64,000 nucleotides of DNA from assembly GCF_900637295.1 (NCBI RefSeq), contig NZ_LR134363.1:992001-1056000 (forward strand), written 5' to 3'. This DNA is from Actinomyces slackii. GTDB taxonomy: Bacteria > Actinomycetota > Actinomycetes > Actinomycetales > Actinomycetaceae. Shown here piece after piece: positions 40,737 to 49,720 of the stretch; positions within the stretch are counted from its first letter, which is position 1, and every line of letters begins with the position of its first letter. The notes below the pieces were generated by a model, which worked only from the letters and a program-made list of their open reading frames with translations, was not told the DNA's origin and ran no database searches. A program made the position numbers and the translations under genes.

Positions 40737-41854
40737 GCGAGTCCACCGATCTGGCAGCCGCCCTTCCCACCGACACCGGGACCTTCTCAGCGGGCTCCAT
40801 GCTGCCCGTGGGCAAGCTGGACACCCACCACCTCCTCCTGCTGGCCGACGACGTCACCGCCGACGAGGTCGAGGCCCTGGCCCTGTCCCAGGACATTCAG
40901 GCCGGCTGGGTGGGAGTCTCCAGCCTCCAGCTCTTCCCGGGGGCCTACCTCCAGGGCCCCTGGGATGTCGATGCGCAGATGCGCTCACTCCTGGGCGCCC
41001 CGGAGTGGACCAGCCAGCTCATGGTCCTGGACTGCCCCCGCGTGCGCGCCGGCGCCCTGCCCCCCGCGCTGGCGGGCAAGGACCCCCTGGCGGACGCCTT
41101 CCCCCTGGCCCAGCCCACGGGAGCCGAGCTGGTGGCGCTGACCCGGATGCGCGCCATCGCCCGGCGCCTGGCCGGGGCGCTGCGCCTCATCCCCGGCGCA
41201 CCCGACGGCGCCGACCCCGTGCTCATCGAGCCCAGCCCGGAGGTCTCGGCCTCCCTGACCGTCTACGGCCCGGTGTGGATCGGGCCGGAGGACCTGGCGG
41301 CCCTGCTGGGCCAGCGGGCCCCCGGGATGCGCCCGGCCCTGCACGCCGTCGAGCCCCCCAAGGCCATCGGCCTGGATGCCGTGGACCCCGACAAGCTCGA
41401 GCGCCTCGTGGAGACCATCGGCGCCGAGGTCTTTGAGAAGGCCTGGCACGCCTCGAAGGAGGTGCGCTCGCGCACCGAGTGGGAGGAGGCCCGCGCCGCC
41501 GCCAGCGGGGGCGTGATCGAGGATGAGCTCGACGGCTACGCCGTCATCGCCCCGGTGGACGGCGAGCGCGAGGGCTGGGGCAGCATCGAGGTCCAGGTGG
41601 GGGCCACCGACGGCCTGCCCCTGGCCGTGCGCGGGGAGAGCTGGGCGCGCGGCGCCGTGCTGTCCTACGACCTGCGCTGGAAGCCCCTGGACCAGGCCGA
41701 CGCCTACGAGGAGGTCGTCTCGCGCTCGCGGCGCAGGGAGCGCCAGACCGCCCGCGACCTCATCGAGGAGCTGGCCACCATCCTGGTGGGGGCGGTGACC
41801 GGCGTCGCCGTGGATGACGACGGCTTCCTGGTCTCCCTGGACCCCGGCCAGTAG
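40733..41854 (+). CDS. Conserved protein of unknown function coupled to dcd
   Basis: A protein of 373 residues from ATG 40733, overlapping the dcd stop codon. No signal peptide or transmembrane segment. It reads as a soluble alpha/beta protein with a C-terminal domain around [11 protein letters not shown]; I do not recognise a catalytic motif. Its translational coupling to dcd suggests cotranscription with nucleotide metabolism, but no function should be assigned. A perfect palindromic terminator follows. Confidence 0.75.
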   Translation: MSESTDLAAALPTDTGTFSAGSMLPVGKLDTHHLLLLADDVTADEVEALALSQDIQAGWVGVSSLQLFPGAYLQGPWDVDAQMRSLLGAPEWTSQLMVLDCPRVRAGALPPALAGKDPLADAFPLAQPTGAELVALTRMRAIARRLAGALRLIPGAPDGADPVLIEPSPEVSASLTVYGPVWIGPEDLAALLGQRAPGMRPALHAVEPPKAIGLDAVDPDKLERLVETIGAEVFEKAWHASKEVRSRTEWEEARAAASGGVIEDELDGYAVIAPVDGEREGWGSIEVQVGATDGLPLAVRGESWARGAVLSYDLRWKPLDQADAYEEVVSRSRRRERQTARDLIEELATILVGAVTGVAVDDDGFLVSLDPGQ

Positions 41855-41864
41855 TCCTGCTGGT

Positions 41865-41886
41865 GCTCCGGCCCCGGGGCCGGAGC
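41865..41886. terminator. Bidirectional palindromic terminator
   Basis: A perfect 22-bp palindrome (11-bp arms GCTCCGGCCCC) lies exactly between two convergent genes. It can form the same hairpin in either transcript. Confidence 0.65.
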
Positions 41887-41899
41887 CGGGCGCGCCGGC

Positions 41900-42667
41900 T
41901 CAGCGCTCGGGGTCGCGCAGGGCGCCGGGGCGCCGTCGGGCGAGCAGGCGGGGCCGGGCGGCCCGAGCCCGGGAGGGGTCCCAGTGCCAGCCGGAGAAGA
42001 CCGCCGCCTGCTCCATGGCGTGGGACCAGGCCGGCTCCTCGCCCCGCCGTGCCCCCACGGCCAGGTAGTGGCGCAGCAGGCCCGCGGCGGCCAGGGCGTC
42101 GTCGAGGGCCGAGTGGTGCTGATCGATGCTCACTCCGGCCGCCTGGCAGCAGGCGGTCAGGCGGCGCGAGGGCGTGGTCATGAAGTGCCGGGACCACTCC
42201 ATGGTGCACACCCGGGGCACGCGGGCCCCGCGGTCCAGCAGGCCGCGAAGCCCCAGGGCGTGGGTGAGGAAGCCGACGTCGAAGCGCGCGTTGTGCGCCA
42301 CCACGGCCCGGCCGGCGAGCTGGGAGACCAGCAGGTCGGCGACCTCGTCGAGGGCGGGCGCCCCGGCCAGGTCCTCGGCCATGAGCCCATGGATGCGAGT
42401 GGGGCCCACATCCACGCCCCGGCCCGGATCGATGAGCGTGGACCAGCTGGACTCCACTCGGCCCGCGCAGTCGGCCAGGACCAGGCCGATCTCCAGGATG
42501 AAGTCCGTGGTGGGGGACAGTCCCGTGGTCTCCAGGTCCACCACGGCGTATCCCACGTGGCGCGCCTGCCACTGCGCCTGCGCCGAGGGCGCCGAGGGGG
42601 CCGGTGCCGGGGCCTGGACGGGGCGCAGCGGGGCGCGGTCGGCGGGAGGGCGGTGGTAGAAGGGCAT
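41900..42667 (-). CDS. DEDDh 3'-5' exonuclease (DnaQ-like)
   Basis: A protein of 255 residues from ATG 42667. The exonuclease motifs are intact: ExoI Asp-Leu-Glu-Thr-Thr-Gly, ExoII His-Asn-Ala-Arg-Phe-Asp, ExoIII His-His-Ser-Ala-Leu-Asp-Asp. This is the RNase T / DNA polymerase III epsilon-like fold with no polymerase or BRCT domain attached, so it is a stand-alone exonuclease. The first 35 residues are Pro/Ala-rich. Its exact substrate is not indicated. Confidence 0.86.
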   Translation of the reverse strand: MPFYHRPPADRAPLRPVQAPAPAPSAPSAQAQWQARHVGYAVVDLETTGLSPTTDFILEIGLVLADCAGRVESSWSTLIDPGRGVDVGPTRIHGLMAEDLAGAPALDEVADLLVSQLAGRAVVAHNARFDVGFLTHALGLRGLLDRGARVPRVCTMEWSRHFMTTPSRRLTACCQAAGVSIDQHHSALDDALAAAGLLRHYLAVGARRGEEPAWSHAMEQAAVFSGWHWDPSRARAARPRLLARRRPGALRDPER

Positions 42668-42740
42668 CGCCACGAGCCTAACCCCGGCCCTCTTCCCCGG
42701 CGGCGCCCGTAGGATCGGGGCACCCGTTCCAGGAGGAGAC

Positions 42741-43541
42741 ATGACTGACGCCCCCAGCGCGGCATTGGCCGCGCCCCAGGACACGCCCGTGAGCAATGAG
42801 ACCATCGCCGCCCTCATGGCGCACCGCACCATCCGGGCCTTCGCCGAGGGAGGCCTCGACGAGCCCACCGTGACCACCCTCCTGGATGCCGCCCGGCACG
42901 GGGCCACCTCCTCCTTCCTGCAGCAGACCACGATCATCCGCGTCCAGGACCCGGCGATCCGCGAGGCCGTTCACGGCGCCTCCCGCCAGCCCTATGTGGG
43001 AGGCAGCCGCGGGGAGCTGTTCGTCTTCGTGGTGGATCTGCACCGCAACGCGGTGATCCGCCAGCGCGCCGGGGCATCGCTGGAGCCCCTGGAGCGCATG
43101 AGCGTCTTCCTCCAGGGACTGGAGGACACGGTCATCGCCGCGCAGAACATGGTGGTGGCCGCCGAGTCCCTGGGACTGGGCACGGTCTACCTGGGCTCGA
43201 TCCAGGGCGATGCGCGCGCCGTCATCCGCGCCCTGGGGCTGCCCGAGCGGACCTTCCCGCTGGTGGGCCTCATCGTGGGCCGCGCCGAGCAGACCCCCCA
43301 GTACAAGCCGCGCCTGCCCCGCCGGATCACCACCGGCGTGGACGCCTACCCGCGCCTGGAGGCCCAGGAGGAGGCGCTCGCCGCCTACGACACCACCGTC
43401 CAGGAGTACTACGACCTGCGGGACGCCAATGCGCGCCTGGACTCCTTCTCCACGCTGATCGCCCGCAACCTCGGAGTGGGGGCGGCCGCCACGGCGCCGA
43501 CCCTGGAGATCCTGCGCGAGCAGCGCCTGGCCCTGCACTGA
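42741..43541 (+). CDS. Nitroreductase family protein (NfsA-like)
   Basis: A protein of 266 residues with an AGGAGG-type site upstream. The flavin-binding pattern Ala-His-Arg-Thr-Ile-Arg-Ala-Phe, the Ala-Ala-Glu-Ser-Leu-Gly-Leu-Gly-Thr-Val-Tyr-Leu-Gly block and a C-terminal Tyr-Lys-Pro-Arg-Leu-Pro match the oxygen-insensitive NADPH nitroreductase group, which uses FMN. The likely role is reduction of quinones or nitroaromatics. Confidence 0.86.
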   Translation: MTDAPSAALAAPQDTPVSNETIAALMAHRTIRAFAEGGLDEPTVTTLLDAARHGATSSFLQQTTIIRVQDPAIREAVHGASRQPYVGGSRGELFVFVVDLHRNAVIRQRAGASLEPLERMSVFLQGLEDTVIAAQNMVVAAESLGLGTVYLGSIQGDARAVIRALGLPERTFPLVGLIVGRAEQTPQYKPRLPRRITTGVDAYPRLEAQEEALAAYDTTVQEYYDLRDANARLDSFSTLIARNLGVGAAATAPTLEILREQRLALH

Positions 43542-43553
43542 GGGGCGGCGGTG

Positions 43554-44429
43554 ATGAGCATGGGGACAATGGGGACAATGGCGGCAATGGAGTCATCGGG
43601 AGCCGGTGCGCCCGCGGACCTGTCCGGCCTGCCCGCGCTGGCGGCCTTCGACTTCCCCCTCGCGCTCGTGGTCACCTCCGGCGGGGCGGTGCTGGGGGAG
43701 GCCGGGCGCGTCGACGAGGTCTTCCCCCTGGCCTCGGTGACCAAGCCGATCGTGGCCTGGGCGGCGCTGGTCGCCGTCGAGCGGGGCCTGCTGGGCCTTG
43801 ATGATGAGGCTGGGGAGCCGGCGCCCCGGGGCGCCACGGTCCGCCACCTGCTCGCCCACGCCTCGGGCATCGCCTTCGACTCCGACGCGCAGCTGGCCGA
43901 GCCGGGCGCGCGCCGCATCTACTCCAACCGGGGCATCGAGGTGCTGGGGCGGCGCCTGGAGGAGGCCACGGGCATGCCCCTGGAGACCTGGGTGGAGACC
44001 GCGGTCCTGGAGCCCCTGGGGATGGCCAGCGTCCTCATCCCCGGCTCCCCGGCCCACTCGGGCCTGGGCAGTGCCGGGGACATGGCGGTTCTCGCCCGCG
44101 AGCTGGCGGCGCCCCGCCTGGTCTCCCCGGCGCTGGCTGCCCGGGCCTGCGCCCCCGTTCTGCCCGACCTGGAGGGGATCCTGCCGGGATACGGCAGGCA
44201 GGCCCCCAATGGCTTCGGCCTGGGGGTGGAGGTGCGCGGGACCAAGGCGCCGCACTGGACCGGGACGCGCAACAGCCCCGCGACCTTCGGGCACTTCGGC
44301 CAGTCGGGCTCCTTCCTGTGGGTGGACCCGCAGGCCGGGCGTCAGGCGGTGTTCCTCGGCGAGCGGCCCTTCGGGGCGGTGCACAAGGAGCACTGGCCGG
44401 CCCTCAGCGACCAGATCCTCGCCCTGTGA
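43554..44429 (+). CDS. Serine hydrolase, beta-lactamase class C family
   Basis: A protein of 291 residues from ATG 43554 (GTG 43551 also possible). The catalytic Ser61-Val-Thr-Lys64 (SxxK) and Tyr123-Ser-Asn125 (YxN) motifs are present. A Phe-Gly-His-Phe-Gly-Gln-Ser-Gly segment near the end takes the place of the third (KTG-like) motif. No signal peptide is visible, so it is likely cytoplasmic and closer to esterase/D-aminopeptidase members than to a secreted beta-lactamase. The start is followed by three short Met-Gly-Thr repeats. Confidence 0.83.
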   Translation: MSMGTMGTMAAMESSGAGAPADLSGLPALAAFDFPLALVVTSGGAVLGEAGRVDEVFPLASVTKPIVAWAALVAVERGLLGLDDEAGEPAPRGATVRHLLAHASGIAFDSDAQLAEPGARRIYSNRGIEVLGRRLEEATGMPLETWVETAVLEPLGMASVLIPGSPAHSGLGSAGDMAVLARELAAPRLVSPALAARACAPVLPDLEGILPGYGRQAPNGFGLGVEVRGTKAPHWTGTRNSPATFGHFGQSGSFLWVDPQAGRQAVFLGERPFGAVHKEHWPALSDQILAL

Positions 44430-44501
44430 GCGCCCCGCCGGGCCAACGGCGCGCCCCGGTGGGGCGGGCCGGTGGGGCGCGCCCGCGCTCGTGGGCGTGC
44501 G

Positions 44502-44597
44502 CGTGCGTCGACGACGAGCCTTTGCGTCAATCACCCCTGTGCTAACCCCAGTCGGATGACGCGAACCCTCGTCCGATAGGCAAAGGCACGTCGTCGG
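44502..44597 (+). repeat. Dispersed intergenic inverted repeat, copy 3
   Basis: Left arm 44513-44528, 29-nt centre 44529-44557, right arm 44558-44573. Arms match at 13 of 16 positions. The centre is identical to copy 2 except at one base. It lies between the serine hydrolase and groEL, upstream of the heat-shock operators. Confidence 0.82.
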
Positions 44598-44705
44598 GCC
44601 GGCCGGTCACCGAGGTGACGGTGGCAGTGGACGGGCCCGTGACCAGCATCATCGGGGCCGAGGCTTCGCCGTCGGAGGATTCCGTCCGACCCCGCCGGCA
44701 GGCGT

Positions 44706-44732
44706 CTTGCACTCGACGCCCGAGAGTGCCAG
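44706..44732. promoter_or_regulatory. CIRCE-like operator 1
   Basis: CTTGCACTC - N9 - GAGTGCCAG. Each half differs from the CIRCE consensus (TTAGCACTC-N9-GAGTGCTAA) at two positions. Spacing is exact. A probable second HrcA site 8 bp upstream of the better one. Confidence 0.6.
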
Positions 44733-44740
44733 CATTGCGG

Positions 44741-44767
44741 TTAGCACTCGGAGCCTTCGAGTGACAA
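44741..44767. promoter_or_regulatory. CIRCE operator 2 (HrcA binding site)
   Basis: TTAGCACTC - N9 - GAGTGACAA: the left half is a perfect match to the CIRCE consensus and the right half differs at two positions. CIRCE is bound by the HrcA repressor, which controls groE and dnaK in many Gram-positive bacteria. It lies 111 bp before the groEL start. Confidence 0.88.
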
Positions 44768-44806
44768 CAGACCCGGCTGGGACGTGAGGGCCGGAGCGGG
44801 GCGTGA

Positions 44807-46498
<1,692 letters not shown>

Positions 46499-46531
46499 TC
46501 CGCTGATCAGCTCGGGCATCGAGCCCAACCG

Positions 46532-46567
46532 CGGCGGGCCGCTCCTGATGACAGGGGCGGCCCGCCG
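46532..46567 (+). terminator. Terminator of groEL
   Basis: A 16-bp stem with one G-T pair (46532-46547 with 46552-46567) and a 4-nt loop, beginning 33 nt after the groEL stop codon. Confidence 0.85.
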
Positions 46568-46671
46568 TCATGCTCGCGGCGCGGTGGGCAGGGTGCTCGC
46601 AGTTGGTCTGCCGGACGCGGGATTGGGTTTCGACGGTATCCCGTGATCGGGCGCTGCGGGGCTGTTGCCCC

Positions 46672-46971
46672 TCAGGCGCGGGACTGGGTGAACCGGCCGG
46701 CGTTGGTGGTCTCGGTCTCGTCATAGGTCAGCGCCGCCTGGTCCAGGGCCAGACTGATCTGGTCGAGATTGGCCTGGACCTGGAGCTGGGTGAGGCGCCA
46801 GTCCGAGGCGCATACCGCCATGGAGTCGGAGGCCGATCCGGTCCAGGAGCCCTGGAGGAAGGTGATGTCGCTCTGCATGCCATCGACCTCGGTCTGGATC
46901 GTGGCGATCCGGGTGCGGGCGCGCACGGCGGTGTCGGAGACGGCGGTGGTGTCAACGGCGAAGGAGGGCAT
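46672..46971 (-). CDS. WXG100 family (ESAT-6-like) protein
   Basis: A protein of 99 residues, two helices joined by a Trp43-Thr-Gly45 turn, the WXG100 signature. AAAGGAC lies 5 nt before ATG 46971. No signal peptide, as expected for substrates of type VII (ESX) secretion. No ESX ATPase, membrane component or partner WXG100 gene is nearby, so it is an orphan substrate or effector partner; a larger toxin-like partner is not encoded next to it. Confidence 0.85.
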   Translation of the reverse strand: MPSFAVDTTAVSDTAVRARTRIATIQTEVDGMQSDITFLQGSWTGSASDSMAVCASDWRLTQLQVQANLDQISLALDQAALTYDETETTNAGRFTQSRA

Positions 46972-47365
46972 GGCTGTCCTTTCGTATGGGCGGGCCTCGA
47001 TTCCGGGCCTCGCCAGGAGCGGGTTCCGTACCCACCACGGTAGGGCCGAGTCCAGGGCTCTCGCCTCGGCGGCCGCGAGGCCTGTGGACAGCGCCCGCAG
47101 CAGGGGGCCTGTGGTGCCCGGGGCGCCACGGGGTCTGGCGAGGAAGACCTGGGAGTCCTGGGGTGTGGGTCTGGGCGGGTGTCATCCTCCTGGGACGGTG
47201 CCCCGGATTGGGAGCCCCGGGGCTGGGTCTCTGGGGATGTGAGTCGGTTAAGTCCCTAGAGTTGGGTTTGGGTCTTGACGTTGGTGGGGGTGGTTTGGGT
47301 AGTGTTGGTGTTGGTCTCGAGGGTGAGGCCCGTGCTGGTTCGGATCGCGTGGAGGGTGGCCGCTC
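46972..47365. other. Long leader region between WXG100 and the DUF6318-type gene
   Basis: A 394-bp gap between divergent genes, with a G/T-rich plus strand toward its right end. A TTGACG word (47276-47281) is a -35 candidate, without a convincing -10. No supported gene is visible. Confidence 0.4.
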
Positions 47366-48112
47366 ATGGGTGTGCGGGTTGCTGGGTCGGTTGTTGGTGC
47401 GTGTGCTGGTCGCCCTGGCGAGCGCGGTGCTGGTCGGGGGCATGTGCCGGGCCTGGCGGGTGCTGTGGCCGTGGTTGCCTTGGTGCTGGTGGTGTCGGGG
47501 TGCTCGGGTGGGGCCTCGCATGCGGAGATGATGGCCAGTCAGCAGGCGACGTGGGATGCGCAGCGGTCTGCGGCGGCCAGTGCCAGTGCGAGTGCTGCGG
47601 CCAGTGCTGCGGCGGTGGTCAGTGCCAGTGCTGCTGCTGAGGGGCTGAGTGTGGAGGAGTGGGGTCTTAAGCAGGAGGCTTTGGCCACTGCGGCGCCGGT
47701 GATGCCCGAGTTGGCGACCTACAACACCCCCGAGGGCCGAGGCGCCGCCGCCGAGTACTTCGCTTCGCTGCTGCCCTACGCCTCCGCCACCGGCGACCTG
47801 ACCGAGTGGAAAGCCATGAGCGAAGAACGCTGCGAATTCTGCAAGTCCGTCATCGATGACTTCACCAATCTGCATGATTCTGGGGGGTGGATGGATCCTT
47901 GGGATCTCACCATCACCGAAACCACTATCTACGAGCAGAATGAGGGTTATGACTATGCCTCGGTCGAGCTGAAGCTGGCGCAAAGCGAGGCGGTCAGGCA
48001 TGATGGGACCGGTGGTCAGACGACACACGACGCTAGTTCCGAAACGACGCTAAAATTAGCGCTTCGATGGAACGGTAAGCGGTGGGTTGTTGGTGAAGGT
48101 GAGCACTCTTGA
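47366..48112 (+). CDS. DUF6318-type lipoprotein
   Basis: A protein of up to 248 residues from ATG 47366. The start is uncertain, since a long charged region precedes the hydrophobic segment; a GTG at 47444 is the main alternative. A lipobox Val-Val-Ser-Gly-Cys-Ser near residue 45 marks a lipoprotein. After a Ser/Ala-rich linker (Ala-Ser-Ala-Ser-Ala repeats), a domain contains Cys-Glu-Phe-Cys in the middle, a possible metal or disulfide pair, within Glu-Arg-Cys-Glu-Phe-Cys-Lys. Such proteins are known mainly from Actinomyces-type genomes and have no assigned function. The 3' part is AT-richer than neighbours. Confidence 0.72.
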   Translation: MGVRVAGSVVGACAGRPGERGAGRGHVPGLAGAVAVVALVLVVSGCSGGASHAEMMASQQATWDAQRSAAASASASAAASAAAVVSASAAAEGLSVEEWGLKQEALATAAPVMPELATYNTPEGRGAAAEYFASLLPYASATGDLTEWKAMSEERCEFCKSVIDDFTNLHDSGGWMDPWDLTITETTIYEQNEGYDYASVELKLAQSEAVRHDGTGGQTTHDASSETTLKLALRWNGKRWVVGEGEHS

Positions 48113-48243
48113 TGCAGCACGACGAGATTTGCGGAACGAGCAATAACATGAATCGCCGATACCGTGGGCGTGAAACTTGTCTTTGCGCCAGAAGTGCAGA
48201 CAATCATCGGCCTTGCGAGAGGTCGTTTAAGAAGCGAACGATC

Positions 48244-49080
48244 ATGCTCTCATCGCGGGGCAACTATTTTCGCGCGCTAACACTCTCGATTCTCCTCGCA
48301 ATTCTTATTCATACTGCGGCGAATGCGCCAGCGCAAGCAAATGAATCCAGTGTCGTCGATGGTTTTGGAAGCGGCGACAATGTCGTCATCACTGGTGAGG
48401 AGTCGGTGGTGTATGAGGAGCCTGCTGCTTCGGCTCCTTCGGTTCCGTCGGGGTCGGGGGAGTCGGATGGTGGGGCTGTGGTGGTGGAGACTCAGCAGTC
48501 CTCCTGTGATGACAGGGGCGCGGGCGCTGATGCGTGCAGGCTCGGTGAGCTGCTGGCCCGTGCCACCGGCCCGGCCCCTGCCCCGGCCCCGGCCCCGGCT
48601 GCCCCGGGTGGGGGTGGGCGCGTGGTGGTCAGTGTTCATGATCTGGCGGCCCTGTCCCTGAGCGGGTCGGGCATCACCCGCCAGCCCCCGGGCCCCCAGG
48701 TGCTGTCGACCAAGCCCTTCATCGTCTACACCAGTTCCGCGACCCGCACCTATACCGCCCAGATCCTGGGTCGGGCGGTGACCATCGAGACCACGCCGAT
48801 CTCCTACCTGTGGGACTTCGGGGACGGGGTGTATCTGTCGACCACTGATCCGGGGGCGGCCTGGCCCGATCACACCGTGTGGCATGACTACACCACCACG
48901 CATACCCAGATCCACACCACGCTGACCACGACCTGGAGGGCCCGCTACCAGCCCGCCGGGACCAGCGCCTGGCGCCCCATCCCCGGGACCCTGACCACCA
49001 CCGAGACCACCACCGCCTACGACGTCGTGCGCACCATCACCTACCTCACCGACGACGCCGAAGAACAACGAGAGCATTGA
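48244..49080 (+). CDS. Secreted protein with PKD-like domain
   Basis: A protein of 278 residues from ATG 48244, chosen because it begins a normal signal peptide (Leu-Ser-Ile-Leu-Leu-Ala-Ile-Leu, ending Ala-Gln-Ala). ATG 48112 would overlap the previous stop (TGATG) but adds 44 odd residues. The body has an acidic Ser/Gly/Glu linker, Ala-Pro repeats, and a C-terminal beta-rich region with Tyr-Leu-Trp-Asp-Phe-Gly-Asp-Gly, the PKD-domain hallmark, followed by many Thr. It is probably a cell-wall or extracellular protein. The first 200 bp are distinctly AT-rich. Confidence 0.72.
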   Translation: MLSSRGNYFRALTLSILLAILIHTAANAPAQANESSVVDGFGSGDNVVITGEESVVYEEPAASAPSVPSGSGESDGGAVVVETQQSSCDDRGAGADACRLGELLARATGPAPAPAPAPAAPGGGGRVVVSVHDLAALSLSGSGITRQPPGPQVLSTKPFIVYTSSATRTYTAQILGRAVTIETTPISYLWDFGDGVYLSTTDPGAAWPDHTVWHDYTTTHTQIHTTLTTTWRARYQPAGTSAWRPIPGTLTTTETTTAYDVVRTITYLTDDAEEQREH

Positions 49081-49207
49081 GCCCAGCACAGCACACCCCC
49101 ACCCATCCGACCTGGACTCCCAGACCCGCAAGCGGCTCGCCACCACCTGGACTCACCCGATGCGGAGACACGCCCACCGCAAACCTACCGAGACCCCATG
49201 CGCCGCC

Positions 49208-49492
49208 TCACTGGTCGTTCTTCGCGAAGAAGGCTGCTGCTTTTTTCAAGAACTCGTTCTCCTGCTGCAGCTCGCGGACCTGTTTCTTCATGCGGGCTAC
49301 CTCCTCGGCCTCAGCAACCGCTTCTCTTTCCTTAGCGCTGCCGTGCTCCTTCCTGTGCTTCGCGACCCAGTTGCCCACCGTCTGGGGCACCAACTCGTAG
49401 GAAGCGGCCACCGACGCGATCGTGCGATCCTTCTCGATCACCTCGCGCACCACCTGCTCCTTGAACTCATCCGAGTACTTCGCCCTTGCCAT
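49208..49492 (-). pseudogene. IS3-family transposase OrfA (orfB missing)
   Basis: A protein of 94 residues with the IS3 OrfA pattern: an N-terminal HTH (Tyr-Ser-Asp-Glu-Phe-Lys-Glu-Gln-Val-Val-Arg), and a C-terminal leucine-zipper-like coiled coil (Val-Arg-Glu-Leu-Gln-Gln-Glu-Asn-Glu-Phe-Leu-Lys-Lys-Ala-Ala-Ala-Phe-Phe-Ala). The A6G slippery run that normally drives the -1 frameshift into orfB is retained, but reading on in that frame hits a stop after about 30 codons with no transposase core. Only 127 bp separate it from the neighbouring gene, so orfB is absent. It is a remnant; it may encode only a DNA-binding fragment. Confidence 0.8.
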
Positions 49493-49583
49493 GGTCCCAT
49501 CCTATCGAATCAAAGGAAGACGAAAATCCCCTGTCCGAGAAGCGCCACTCACCCCACCCATGCCCACCCCGGAACGCCGCAGA

Positions 49584-49690
49584 CGTGCCTTTGCGCCACC
49601 AACGTGACTGTGCGTCAAACACCCCTGTGCCCACCCCCGTGGGATGACGCGAACTCACGTCTGCGACGCGAACCCACGTCGTTGAGGCGA
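49584..49690 (+). repeat. Dispersed intergenic inverted repeat, copy 4 (IS target)
   Basis: Left arm 49601-49616, 29-nt centre 49617-49645, right arm 49646-49661. Twelve of 16 arm positions match exactly and one more is a wobble pair. Compared with the other copies, positions 5 and 7 have changed in both arms together, which keeps pairing. The part from 49613 on was duplicated by the adjacent insertion element and occurs again from 51415. Confidence 0.82.
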
Positions 49691-49720
49691 TCCAGCGCCG
49701 GCCACCCGCCAGCCTCGATA
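49613..49720 (+). repeat. 108-bp target duplication, left copy
   Basis: Identical over 108 of 108 bases to 51415-51522. The left copy ends flush against the left terminal inverted repeat of the insertion element. It includes the last 4 nt of the left arm, the centre and right arm of dispersed-repeat copy 4 and adjoining sequence up to GCCTCGATA. Confidence 0.93.
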
